DNA of 64,000 nt from Urechis unicinctus (lineage: Eukaryota > Annelida > Polychaeta > Xenopneusta > Urechidae). The position numbers and the translations under genes were made by a program. Below the pieces are notes generated by a model that was given only the letters and a program-made list of their open reading frames with translations, was not told where the DNA came from and did no database searches. Where the stretch lies: positions 43,916,259 to 43,980,258 of the forward strand of contig CM067348.1 in assembly GCA_034190875.2 (NCBI GenBank), given 5' to 3'. Within the stretch, counting starts at the first letter, position 1; each line of letters starts with the position of its first letter. Positions 1 through 12,160 of this stretch are shown here, one piece after another.

Positions 1-106
1 GTTCAACATGCGCCGGTCGGTTCCATCACCCACCCCCCTCGTCACACCCACACGACCTGTACGAGTCGGCCACAACGCTAGCACCATTCGCGAGGGCAGT
101 TACTGA

Positions 107-122
107 TAATATATATATATAT

Positions 123-175
<53 letters not shown>

Positions 176-392
176 TATATATATATATAGATATATATAT
201 ATATAGATATATATCTAAAAAAAACATTGATGTTTGTTTATATATGTATATATATATATATATATCTATGTATATATCTATATATATATATGTAAAAGTA
301 TAGATAGATCTACAGAGATTTAAAAAAGATCTCTCCCCCTCTCTATATATATCTCTATAAATATATATTATACATTTTCCAGATATATATGG

Positions 393-427
<35 letters not shown>

Positions 428-444
428 AAACAAACAATCAATCA

Positions 445-527
<83 letters not shown>
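107..527. repeat. AT-rich microsatellite block
   Basis: Four blocks of (AT)n, some interrupted by GATA or CTAT steps, lie between 107 and 527. The open frame here that encodes alternating Tyr-Ile is a by-product of the dinucleotide repeat. Confidence 0.95.
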
Positions 528-528
<1 letters not shown>

Positions 529-1446
529 GTTTCTGCCCTCGAGAATTGGTTCCATGTAAGTTCACAGACTATATGTGGCATCGTTTCAACTATGTTATTT
601 AACCGCATGGGTCGGAATTATACCTGTAATTTGCCGGCGGGCAAGTTAATGTGAATGCAATTCATAGTGATTTCACAGCTGAATATGAAATTCTCTCAAC
701 ATGCCTGTTGCATTGCAGGATTCTGGTTCGAAACCCGATGCGTTATGGATCCAAACAGGAGTACACCCATAACAACTATTCGTGTTAAAAATCGCTTAAA
801 TCTACCAAACGCTAATGCGAAACATTAACCGACAAATTAATTTCAGTGGAGTTACAATTCAACACACAACGATGGCCACCATTCTGTATTATGCACTGAA
901 CAGGAGCGATACGATTTATCACCAGCATCACGGCGTTCTCTCTCTTAACTAAACCTCGCCCCCGCCCACAACCACAACCACCAATCATCGTTGATCACCT
1001 TGAAACTTGATGAATCAACTGTTATTTATCAATCAAAGCATCTAAATTCAACGTTAGATTACTAATTTTTTACCAAGGTAAATAACAGACAGCCGGACGA
1101 CTGTTTTCAGATTGAAATCAGACCGGGAGTATGGTAGAGAAACGGGAGGGGTGGGGGGAGGGGAGAGTTCATTTGAGTGACGGGATCTTTGGACACAGCA
1201 GCTGTGGATGCTGCTAGGGCCCCCGTCAGCTGCTATGAGGCATCTCCCTTGTAGCTCTCCATCTCTGCAGTATCACTCCCTATCAGATGTGATCATGCTT
1301 ATGTCCTATGTTTATTGAGATGCCGCCCAGCTCTCCAGCAGTGAGCTGAGTTGCTCGGGTTACCAGGGTAACGACAAGCGTTCCAGTTTCACACGCTACT
1401 TAGATACTTCTAGCGCTGGTAGATATGCTACAGTTAAGCTCGACTT

Positions 1447-1481
1447 GCGCTCGGAAGCCTATTAAATACAGGACCGAGCGC
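1447..1481. repeat. 35-bp GCGCTCGG palindrome, copy 1
   Basis: GCGCTCGG at 1447-1454 is paired with CCGAGCGC at 1474-1481. This is the same arm sequence and spacing as the copies at 3611, 3693, 44509 and 45956. Degenerate relatives lie near 1814-1846, 2326-2361, 2406-2460 and 2906-2930. Confidence 0.8.
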
Positions 1482-3610
1482 CGTCCATTGATGAGCTCGA
1501 AAACTTATAATCGAGTAACGAGCGTCTGCCAGGTCGCATGTTGTCATAAATAAAAAAAAACGCATCTGGGCGTTGTAAAATCCTTTGCTATTCAAGACAC
1601 GTAAACAGGCGTAAAACGAGAAAAATAAGGCTGACATTGTAAGCCTTGTCTCGTGTTCGACAAAGTCAATAAAAGAATACGAGGCTAAAGACGAGTGAGT
1701 GACCTCAATGATCATTGTGTCGGAACCACAAAGCCACAACAACGACCATGAATATTGATAGAAAGAGACACGGGCCCGTTAATGCAACCACATGTTGGGG
1801 TATGTGATATAAGGCGCTCGGTTTCTGAGATGTTAGGATTCCGAGCATCAGAGGGCTTAGCATGTAATGCGCTGCAGTGAATAGATCCAAGGCGCTTGGG
1901 GTAGGCCATTATGATCATGTCATCATGCTAGCATGCAGTGGTATCATTCAGAGGTATCTTATTTATATTAATGATACATGCGAACTCGATGGTAGGATGA
2001 TAACGGCCAGCCCACGTGCCTGAATAAATGGCCGTGTTGACCATTCTCGGGAGCGAGTATGGTCGTCCCTACATAAAGTGAAGGGGAACTGGCGGACGCA
2101 GCGGAGGGCTCGCAACTAACAATGCATGTAGGCTGTATGTACCCTAGTCGATTCACTTCAATATGACCACATCAAAGGATTTGTCAAGAGATTTAAGACT
2201 GCGGACGAGTCATGCTGCCGTCGATGCATATTTAATATTGAAAATCAGCCAATCAGCAGGCTGTTCTGTCCTGATTTTGGCAGCACGAACGGGTTAAAAC
2301 GACAAATGTGGATAGAGCATAGGAACTCGGTTTCCGACGTAAGGTTTCCGAGCACCGAGTTTTTTTTAATTACACCGTTGTAATTCATAAGCCGCTTTAT
2401 AATTGGCCGCTCGGATCCCTAGGTCGCATGTGCTCGGAATCCTGAAATGGAAACCGAGCGCTTACGGATGTATCGTCTTCAAACCCACATCCCCCCAGGT
2501 GAGCCCAGGTCCCAGAGAGAGTAAGGCTGATAGTGATAATGGATGTAACAGTTTTATCCCTCCAACGATTCCCCTCACTGCACATCACAAGTGCAAATCC
2601 ACACAATCAGAGCTACCCTAAGCCTGACGCTCGCATCGCTTTGTTTATTCCGACAGCGTGAAGAAGCTTTGAAGCCCGACCACTGGAGACGGAAACCAGC
2701 GCTTAGCTTCTCCGCCATGTTAGTATATTGGGTTATCCATCGAAAAGAAGTGGACGTCGAGGACGGAATAACAAGGCCACATGTTACCCTTGTGGACGGG
2801 TATATAGCCTTACTGCCTTAGCACTCATGGGTTTCCGCCCTATCCTCTTTTAGGCTTATTCAGTGTCTGTCGGACACCGGTTACTAAGTTGTTGTATCGA
2901 TTAATGGCGCTCGGATCTGGCGCTCGGAAACCTAACACTGGGATCCGACCCACAGTAGTGATGTTAAAATGATGAAATTATTTAAGATTACTAACTCGAA
3001 CCTTCCACGCCCAACAGCCTATCATTCATAACATTGCAAATAGAAATCTACACAGCGATATTTTCTTAACGATACAAATACGTGACATGGAGCCGAAAAA
3101 GCAACAATCCAGTTTTTTAACCGTGTTTATGACATAGCTAATGTCATGTTTAAGTGGTCCGTACGAAAATAGCGTCGTCGCATGTAAAATCTGTATGACA
3201 TATACCTTACATGGCGGATTCAAATTAGACCACTTTCCCAATTCTCTCCTGAAGACGGCAACCATTGTCGCAGTTGTCACAATGGGACAATGAATGTACA
3301 AGGGTCACGCGATTACCCGTCGGAGCTGGAGATGGTTAAAAACAATGCAAGAGCTGAGATGGCACGGAATATGTGACAGTGAGAAATGACAGACAATTGC
3401 ATTTCTCACAAATTGTATTTTTTTGTGAGTGTATTTTTGTTGTTGCTGAATCAGCTATTTGGTCTTCGGGGGTATTGTTTACGTCTCCTGCACCAGAGTT
3501 CAATGAGTGCGTTCAAATATTGTGTTGTTTCAACACCTTCGCAGTATTGACCAAATTATTTGTTTATGTCACGGTAATTGCATACCACGGAAAAGACAGA
3601 TCAAAGCATG

Positions 3611-3645
3611 GGCGCTCGGTTCCCGTAGCCACGCTTCCGAGCGCC
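3611..3645. repeat. 35-bp GGCGCTCGG palindrome, copy 2
   Basis: Perfect 9-bp arms, GGCGCTCGG (3611-3619) and CCGAGCGCC (3637-3645), are separated by 17 nt. The flank GAGCCGCTAGA matches the reverse complement of the flank of the copy at 45956, so homology extends beyond the palindrome. Confidence 0.85.
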
Positions 3646-3692
3646 GAGCCGCTAGATCAGTAAAATTCAGTGTATGCAGATCTGGTGGTTTG

Positions 3693-3725
3693 GCGCTCGG
3701 AAACTTAGCAGCAGGAACCGAGCGC
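3693..3725. repeat. GCGCTCGG palindrome, copy 3
   Basis: GCGCTCGG (3693-3700) and CCGAGCGC (3718-3725) are 8-bp arms with a 17-nt interior. The interior ends in GGAA before the right arm, as in the copies at 44509 and 45956. Confidence 0.85.
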
Positions 3726-3904
3726 ATGTGGATCAAACGGTTTGTCTAACATTGTCATAACTGCACAAGAGCGTGGTAAACAAGAATGTTCTATTAGACG
3801 GACGCAAGGTTGTGTAGGTAGGGCAAGGTAACCATGACAATATGCATCAAGTCTGTACAAGGATCCATCCCAAGAAGAAGACACCTTCTAAATTCTAGAC
3901 ACAT

Positions 3905-4270
3905 CCCACGCCTCTGCGGGTCCGGGGGTACAATAGGCCCACTGTATCCTTCTGCATGTTGTAAGAGGCGACCGACAGGGGCAACCTGGTTGCGACTGGT
4001 GTCGGTGGACTATGGGATCCTGGTGGTTAAACGGAGGGGCCCTTGGGAGCTCTAGAAGTTAAACGCGACACGCGTCGGTGGTGACATGCCCGAGGATAAT
4101 CGTTTGCACTTTTATCTTTGTCACCGTCATCCTACTACCGTCATCCAGAGTATTTCCCTCTTTTTTCCCCACTTATCCTAGAAGGCGGCTGCTCAATTAA
4201 GCCAATCGTATTTCTTCATATTTATCATATAACACATTAGTGTTGGTGTGCCGTTAAACCATATACTTAT
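3905..4270 (+). repeat. SINE-like dispersed repeat, shortened copy
   Basis: This shares long stretches with the reverse complement of 42940-43345: the core GTAAGAGGCGAC, a CCTAGAAGGCGGCTGCTCAAT block and the end GTGTTGGTGTGCCGTTAAAC. The copy lacks part of the middle found in the other copy. A third, partial copy of the core lies at 61831-61914. The family name is not known to me; a non-autonomous retroposon is the likeliest class, though no clear Pol III promoter was seen. Confidence 0.65.
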
Positions 4271-4580
4271 CTAGCCACGTCCAAAAAGTAGACAGAACTT
4301 CAAGACTGGGCAGTTTTTAGGGTCCCCAGCCCAAATCTAAATACTCAATTGTAGACAAAAACAGTGACAACAGAGCCGCACGAACCAGACATCATCTAAA
4401 TAATAGACATCAAGATTAAACAGAAATTCAAGACTGCAATTTCAGATATCCCTTCAGGACAAACAGACACCCAAGTCAACAACGACCCATTTATCCACAG
4501 TGTGTTCCTTGTAAAATATCAACATAAGAGCTGTAGAGATTAGTCGAGTGGTGAAAAACGCATCCCCATTGAGCAAGACT

Positions 4581-4750
4581 GGCACTCGAGTCTTAAAATA
4601 CCCCTCACTCATAGTGTCTAAAAATATAACGAGTATATATAAGAGGCCAAGGAGGGATGTGTGTTTCAAGACAAAGAAGAGGTACTGAGGTGGATAATTG
4701 ACGGAGATATCAGAAACCAGGGAGGAAAGGTGTTTTAAGACTCGAGTGCC
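4581..4750. mobile_element. 170-bp MITE with perfect 18-bp terminal inverted repeats
   Basis: GGCACTCGAGTCTTAAAA at 4581-4598 is the exact reverse complement of 4733-4750. The element is non-coding. Related termini occur near 23726-23760 (CTCAAGTCTTAAAACACC), 35149-35236 (both ends, diverged) and 46556-46570. No target-site duplication is evident. Confidence 0.75.
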
Positions 4751-5167
4751 TTCACCGCGCCGATCTAACTTCTATTCTATGCGGAAGAGCATGCCCTTTA
4801 CAATAACACTTATGTCCGCAACTCAATTTGTGAACGCTGATACCGGTCCATAATAACTGTCTGGTCTGGGAAACAATCCCATTATGGCAATTTATCATTA
4901 ATGGTCTTACATTCTCTTGTAGTTATAGCAGAGCAGTGCAGGCGAATATGATGGGTGGAATAGCTTATCAGGCGCGGGTGGAATTGCTTATCAGGCGCGT
5001 ATGGTAAGGACCCGTATTAATGAATGTCATAAGTTTATCCAGACAAGTAGTTGTACAATTTGTGCGGTAATATGGCATGGAAACAGTTGGGTTGTGGAGC
5101 CAACATAACACGAGTGGTTGTTTCATATTGTACACTGGATAATAAGAACTGTGACCCGGTGAGTGGC

Positions 5168-5380
5168 TATATTACAACCATGGCTGGCATATTGTGGTTA
5201 TATTGGATCTGGTTACAACCACAGCCGGCACATTGTGGTTATATTGGATGTGGTTACAACCATGGCTGGCACATGGACTTTCCTACAACCATTACTAATG
5301 TATCGAGGTCTGGTCAGCATAGCACATTGTAGCTATAATGGATATTGTTAATGTTACAACCACAGCTGGCTGGCACACCG
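5168..5380. repeat. ~42-bp minisatellite (TTACAACCA..GGCTGGCAC)
   Basis: About three to four degenerate copies are present. Each begins TTACAACCA, continues through GGCTGGCAcATTGTGG and ends in TTATATTGGATNTGG. Confidence 0.8.
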
Positions 5381-6894
5381 TGCTAATCTGACTTGTGATG
5401 AAAACCATTGCTAGCGAATGGCTATTCATGATTCAGAATTTATACATAAATAAAGTGTATGTATACAATGATTTAAGTACTTGTAAGTACTGTCGGCCGG
5501 GAAGTAGGAATTATGCGCCGGAGACTTTTTCCCGATTTTGGGGATTTGCTATGAGTATGGTCACGTTAGATACACGGACCGCACGGCCCCCGCAAACAAT
5601 TTACCACATTCAATCGATCTGATGGGTGCCGTAGGATGCCCGTAAGGGTATCGCAAGGATACCGCAAGGCTAACTGACGATGGCCGGGCTGTCGTCCGGT
5701 AGCCGGAAGATGTTCGTGCGGCCGCCGGTACGTACGGGATACGTACATGGCGTGTATATATAGGGAAGCACACAAGTCAACAGCATAAACGTTTCCAGGA
5801 TGGCAGTGCTCCCTCAAAGACTCCGGCTGCTCCAGTGTTGAACGGACCTGGTTCAAGCACGGCGGTGGTTAGCAGACGTGTTGGCCGCCTTGATATTTAA
5901 AGAGGATCGGCAGCACAGACGTCAAGATTGCTTGGTAACCACTAAATCACATGACATCACAGACTGGGAACTACGCGCCCCTCAGGTTACGGCTTCACAA
6001 TACAACTCACGGTATATGTAGATCAACAGACCAATCTGCACCCGTGATGTCACAATGACTCAATTACACAGAAGTGATACCACGATAAATCCAACGCACC
6101 TATGTGGGTCACACAGGCAGATAATCGCTAAATGTGTCAAGATCTGATCCTGAAGCAGGCTTCAAAACCGCAAGAAATAGCACAGTTGTTCATAGCCCTA
6201 CAGGACGTCTGAGTGTATAAGTATATCACCGTCTGACCGGAGTTATTCATTATCATTCTTTGATCTATCCGCTTTCGAGAACACTGCGGTTAGATGCGTT
6301 TGACCCAGTGAGATAACCTTGTGAGGACTTAATAGGTTGGGTTATGATAACAAAGCGATTATCACTTGGCCAGTCGCGTCAATCAGGGTGAATTACCCAA
6401 ATGACGGTATTCAGGGTTTGGTTGACAGGCCAGACCGTGACTGCATGGCTGAATAGTTTTATATCTTATCACAGGTTTCAGATCCAGTGTTGGGGACATA
6501 GGATCAGAATTCAGGCGCCCGGATCCCGTGTTGGAATCTCCAGGTCAGATCACAGACGCTCGGATTGCGAATCAGAGCACCTGAATTTGGTCATAGTGTC
6601 GAATTCGCCAACCAGCTCACTAACTGTGGTTCTCGCTGTGGAATTCGCGTGGAAATGCGAAGATCCTTTTGGACGCAAAACTAACACCCATCCCCACAAG
6701 CCCCTCATTAGTTTGTCACTACGTCACCGAAGTACGAACAAAATCACGCAAGCCACGCAAGCAAAAAGGCCATCAAGTCAGCTGAAGAAGAGGCCATAAG
6801 AATTACAAATGACATCGATGACTTTATGACACAAAACAGACAGTGCACCTGCCAACGTGCGCGGTAACGCACAGACCAGCTGAGGTCTCTGATG

Positions 6895-7006
6895 AGACGG
6901 GGCGGGGTGAAGTTGGGAGGGGGCGGGGGTGAGGGGGGGGGGGGAGGGGCGTGAGTGACGGGGGGGGGATGGGGGTGAGGAGCGAGGGTGGTTGGGTGGG
7001 GGGTGA
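6895..7006. repeat. G-rich block with quadruplex potential on the plus strand
   Basis: About 110 nt are almost entirely G, with A, T or C breaks every few bases and runs of up to 12 G. Many groups of four G-tracts could form G-quadruplexes. No gene lies on either side within several hundred bases. Confidence 0.8.
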
Positions 7007-8623
7007 GAAATATCAAACCAAATGATCGATTACAACATCAACCAGGACCTGCTTTCATTGTCTTGGGCCTGCTCGCTATACAAGCTCAAACAAAAATATG
7101 GTAAATAAAATAGCGGCTTCTATCACATCTCTTAATGTTATCCTTCCACACCCCAAACTCATACATACACACACACGCTATTCTATCCCCCCTAAACCCC
7201 TACCCTCACGACCGGCCGTGTTGATCACCTCCACAGCTCTCAACTGCCAAGCCCAATCAGTGAAGCCCTATCAGTGAAGAATTGGCATTTGTCAATAAAC
7301 AAACTATCCCTCTATGGGTTTGCCCTCAATCAAGCTGTCACACATCCAGTTTCCCATCTATGAAGCCATAAGTCAGCAGAAGCCGCAACCAGTCAATCAT
7401 AAAGTTTTCCTACAATTGTTGTGCTCCCATCCCTGCCCCCCCCCATACACACATATCAATTGATCATAGAACTGATTGATCAGCCCATATCTTAGAGTTA
7501 GGGAGTGGTCCCTTAGACATGAATCAGTTCACTGACCAACAGGGTCAGCCCCATTCTCCATAGCAAGGCTGGTCGTTCCTACAGGTGGAGGTAGCTGGCG
7601 GACGTTACGCCGGGCTCGCAACGGTGAGTGGATCAGCCCACAATGTACTGACAAAAGGATTATCAATCATATTTCTAACAAGTCTGTCATAGCAAAGATG
7701 AGAACCGAGCCGAGGGGAGCTACGGGGTTGGTTTTGACATGAACGTGAAAACTCACTTCAAAATACAGAGCAGGGTAAAATAATAAATATGCATGAATGA
7801 AAATGAGCCGCTAAAGAAGCGCAAAAACAGAGAGCTCAGAATGAGGGTGGACTCCTCCAAACATACATTCTTTTGTTCCGCATTGTGAGGAAATTCCAAG
7901 CAGTCCCTCCCACCCCGCATGCATGCAATGTAACCTGGAGGTGGTAAATCCCACGGATGAATGCTGTGTAAATTAGTTTTATGACACTAGGCTATAAAAA
8001 AAAGACTCAACTTATGTTTGGGGATCAATTTACTTGACATCTTTGTGTAATCATATAAAGAAGATGCAATGCACGCCCACACACTACCAAGTCAACAGTA
8101 CCCATCCAGCCCACACACCCACATATATGTATATACATATGTATATATCAGTTGCCAAATGAAAACAAAAAACACCAGCCTTATAGATTTTCCATCCTGG
8201 TCAAAGAACAATATATTCAGAGCTAGGTGTAATACTGTATTCAAGAGCAAGCATCGTCACTTCAACCAACAGGAACCAAAAGATATTTACATGTCACTTG
8301 TGTAATACATACTGATTTCATGACCACCGCTGAGAAATATATCACATGTAAACAGTGATACAAAAACAGTTACCATCCCCACCCCCAACAGCATGCATTT
8401 GCCCGTTTGCATTAACCTGCTTCCCAAACAGGGGTGTGAATCCTAGCTGCTGAAATGGATTTCCCAACTTGATATGATTGATCCGCCATGAATGAATTTA
8501 CAGGACTATGTTATTGTTAGCAACATACGTTAAATCATGTGTAGCAGCTATGCATAGGAAAATAATGCCGGGCAATCATCAAATTGGATAACTGTAGCAG
8601 AGGACTAGAGGTGCTGTTCTTAC

Positions 8624-9338
8624 CTTGTATGTGTTGGATTTGATCTCCGACTCGGACTGAGAAAGTTTCTCCTGGATTCACGTGAACATGAACTACATGC
8701 TGATGTGGTGGGGAAGAGGCAGCATTCTGTCCGGGACTGTTGCTACGGGAACCAGGGCTAGTGTTTGCAGCAGTGGCAGCCGGAGGGGATGTGGAGTTGG
8801 GTGATACGTGACTGTTGGGCGAGTGACAACCCGAGCTCGTGTTGGGTCTGGCAGGGTGGACATGAGGGGAACCCTGTCCACGGTGAGCAGGATGGAAAGG
8901 ACCGTGAACGCCGTGCGCTCCGGGAGGAAGGGCGACCATGACAGATCCATTGGTAGGCGCCATCATAGCATACTGATCCGAGGGTTGATCCAAACCTCCG
9001 TTCATCGTTACCATATTGGTACACATGGCGGCACCTCCGTTTAATGTGGGCTCTATCATAGCATCATCTCCGCCGTTTTTCTGCGGAGGACAATCGTGAG
9101 CCTCGGTCGTGGTGATGGAGAGTTGTCCTGTCGTATTTGGAGTCGAGGATTGTGAGGACATTGATGAGACACTACTACTACTGCACTCTGAGCTTCCAGA
9201 CACCACGCACATACCCTCCCCTCCACTGGGGGTTGTCACCGACGATGACACCACCGCTGTTGCCATGGCAGCAGAATCCACAACATCACCCGCCTCCTCA
9301 GACATACTGAGTTTGAGTTCCCTGAACCTCATCAAGTT
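8624..9338 (-). CDS. FNDC3: FNDC3-family protein, N-terminal coding exon (partial gene)
   Basis: This is an N-terminal exon of a fibronectin type III domain-containing protein 3 (FNDC3A/B) homologue. The family members are ER/Golgi-linked proteins with about nine FN3 domains and a C-terminal membrane anchor. The peptide VNPGETFSVRVGDQIQHIQG matches the family's conserved N-terminal segment (human VQVNPGEAFTIR..GQFQCITG). Before it lies a low-complexity Ser/Gly/His/Pro stretch of about 190 residues, longer than in vertebrates. The exon has an acceptor (CAACAG at 9339-9344) and a donor (GTAAGA from 8623). Two in-frame ATGs occur, at 9332 and 9305. The second (MSEEAGDVVD) has the better context (A at -3) and would give 227 codons in this exon. 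The acceptor implies an upstream 5'UTR exon that I could not locate. FN3 exons are expected beyond the left edge. Confidence 0.85.
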
Positions 9339-10715
9339 CTGTTGACAATGTGTGATGAAACACAAGTGTGCAGACAGAGGCACATACACATAGCACCATC
9401 TGGAAGTCAGAATAAACAGCTTTACGGTTGCTATCTTGCTCATATCAAAACAGATAAGGATGATAATGAATGCAGTTCTGTGTGGTTAAGATTGTTAACG
9501 ATACAAACTAAACAATCACACACACACACAAACAATTCACAGCCAAAAACCAAAACACAACCAACAAACAATAGAACCATAAATGCTGTCTGGAAGGCAT
9601 ATATCACCCTTTCCATTTATATTCTGAATACTGCAGGTTCATTTTTTAATGCACCAATAAGACTGTGTATTGATGTAAGGGTGCAAAAAAAAATCCTTTA
9701 GTTTTTGAAAATACAAGAACAATTAACTCTCAAGTTGAGATCATTGATCATGAGAATTCATGAATATTTGTTTTTCCAACAGGATATGGCTACTTCAAAG
9801 AACGATTGCATATACAAGCTTCTGGCCTTTAATTCACATAATTCTTCAGGTTATATATGGTAAAAGAAACATTTTGGCTAAATGCCAGGGCAAAGCATGA
9901 TAGAAGTGACTACCATATGGTTAGAATTTGTGTGTATTAGTGTGCGATAAAAGATCTCATTCTAATATTTCAAATTTACTTTAGACTATATCCTGCGATA
10001 ACAAGAATCGAGAGTATCGCACACCGTATACAAGAGAACTCGGAACAGCATACCAACTCGTCATGATACACGAACAGTTAAGCAAAATTAGGCTAAAAAA
10101 TTATAACGATTCATGTTCTCAACAGTTATCAAGCATAATATATAAATCGATGTGAGCAAAAGCCTCATCGAAGATTACCTTGCATTGACGAATATGAATA
10201 CAAAGTTGCTCAACGATTCATTTAAATAGCAGTTCCACGGTGAATCAAATGGATATCACCGGCTGACCGGACAACATACACTGACATGACAGCATTATTA
10301 TATTACCAGTCCTGTCACTACGAGCATAACATTTCAAATATTTTAAACACGACACGGCGAAATCAAGATCCGAAAAACTCCTGTGTATAATCAACTTGTA
10401 TACTATCTGATTTTCTCTCAAGTAAGATATTTATGGCAGAAATATCCGACAAATCGACGAAAATAAGCGATATAGCTATTACCTGCTGGACACTATCCTT
10501 CCATATTGAATTTCTAAATAGGTCAAATTTTGCGTGGGCTGACGGGAACGACGATGATGGAATTCCCAATATATATCCCAATATTCACGCAAATGGCTCC
10601 ATTGATTTAAAAGAAATAACGCTTATATATGAGGAATATTTACGTCGTATTTTGTACAAAATACTGTAACGATTGGAGATATTCTGTACAGGAAAGCAAA
10701 CGCTAAGTCTTGTGA

Positions 10716-10723
10716 TGACGTCA
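10716..10723. promoter_or_regulatory. CRE-like palindrome TGACGTCA
   Basis: This perfect ATF/CREB consensus lies about 1.4 kb upstream of the FNDC3 coding exon. It could belong to that gene's promoter, but an 8-mer can occur by chance. Confidence 0.25.
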
Positions 10724-11891
10724 CTATGGGGTATTCCCCCATGTTTTGGTTGTAGTGGGCGTGTTCAAGAGACTTTGTGTACAAAGGCCACGTGATCACG
10801 ATCGTCATTACTCGCTCGCGACATGCTGTCGCCGTATCCCGCATTGCGAACAGATTACGTAAATGGCTCCATTTTATCTCACCGCTTTGATTGCTGTTAA
10901 TTTCTGGTAATACTTTGTAATGACTCACAATGAGTGTAAAAGTCTTGTAGGTGTATATCATTGACTTATTAACTTTCGTAGGCTTCCCCGTTCGCTATTC
11001 CCAATTCGATCCATGACACGCGAGTTTCGCTCATTGTATATTGATCAATGTTGTATGGACTAGAGTAGATAATATATTCCCGGAATTCTAAATATAGGGT
11101 AGACTCTACTCGTATTCATACAAATATAGGTATAAGGACAATCACAAAATGTCTCAAGAATGTCAAATGTGTAACCCAAGTCAATATATTATTTGTATCA
11201 ACTTTTCACATGACAAATTTCTGCCAAAGTAGAACTCGTATAAATTGTCTCAATTAGATAAATATCTCTAAACATCTGGTTCATTTGATGTAATCGTTAA
11301 CAGTTGTTGGACACAGCGAAATGTGTAAGAAACGGGGGAGGGGGCTGTATGTGTGTGTGTGTGTGGGTGTGTGTGTGTGTGTGTGGGGGGGGGGTGTTGT
11401 AAATGTATGAGGAGTCTCGAACATATATAATGAATTTCAGGGGATTTAGGTACACTGGAGATTGCGATGAGCCATGCGACTAACCTCGACACAAGAAAAC
11501 CCGGAGAAACATTCATGGTTTTCCTCATGAGATGACCGGTATGTGAGCCACACCGATCAGGTATATAAATTTCATGAAAAAGGAAGTATGAAAATGTCAT
11601 TATGTGCATAACCGCATCGAATTATTACTATCTTTATTTAGCAGCCGTGTCATTCTTCTAACCAGGTAACGATACACTTCATTCCGCTTTCATTCGGAAT
11701 ATCAAGTGTAGAATTTTAGACAGACATGTCGTATTTCAGAGACAAACCCAACGCAATGACATCAATTCGATACCATTCCCCCCCGCAATAGGTTTAGCTC
11801 CTTGGCTATTGGTGTTGCTATCAAGCCTTCAATGGTTTAAGGGCTAAAAAGTATGACGTCAGATAGCTGATAACGGTCTTCTGTAGCATTC

Positions 11892-12160
11892 TAGTCATGT
11901 CTGGGAGGTAATATATAGGTGAACACACATAGGATGAATATCAAACTTGCATGGTTATTAAGAGCATCACTGGGGCTATAACATATGTATGATTCATTAA
12001 ATAAAAACTATTTTAAGGACAAAATACAAGGCATCATAATTTCTCATATGTAAAGCAATACTAGTTGTTGGAACCAGTTTGTCTTTCATCACAACTTTGT
12101 GGGGGTGCAACTTAGGGTCGGATGGGATTATTGGCGACATCATTTTGTAGCTCTATATAC
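11892..12160 (+). repeat. ~270-bp dispersed repeat, copy 1
   Basis: It aligns along its length with 58934-59190 in the same orientation. Shared blocks include TCTGGGAGG, GGATGAATATCAAACTTgCATGG-like, CACTGGGGCTATAA and GGACAAAaTACAAGGCATCA. No terminal repeats or coding potential were seen, and the class is unknown. Confidence 0.75.

Larger units (their letters stand above)
1..8623. other. Repeat-rich non-coding region left of the FNDC3 exon
   Basis: No exon with a recognisable family match was found on either strand here. It probably belongs to the intron downstream of the FNDC3 coding exon (minus strand), or to that intron plus spacer. It holds AT microsatellites, the GCGCTCGG palindrome family, a small TIR element, a ~42-bp minisatellite and a G-rich block, each listed separately. 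I looked for the next FNDC3 exon (the 'GPAQVPMMSPNG'-like segment expected in the family) and did not find it. Confidence 0.6.

Noticed and set aside
10433-10669. A 78-codon frame starting MAEISDKSTKISDIAITCWT.
   Set aside because: There is no recognisable domain, no matching splice context and no support on either side. Such lengths are expected by chance in this region.
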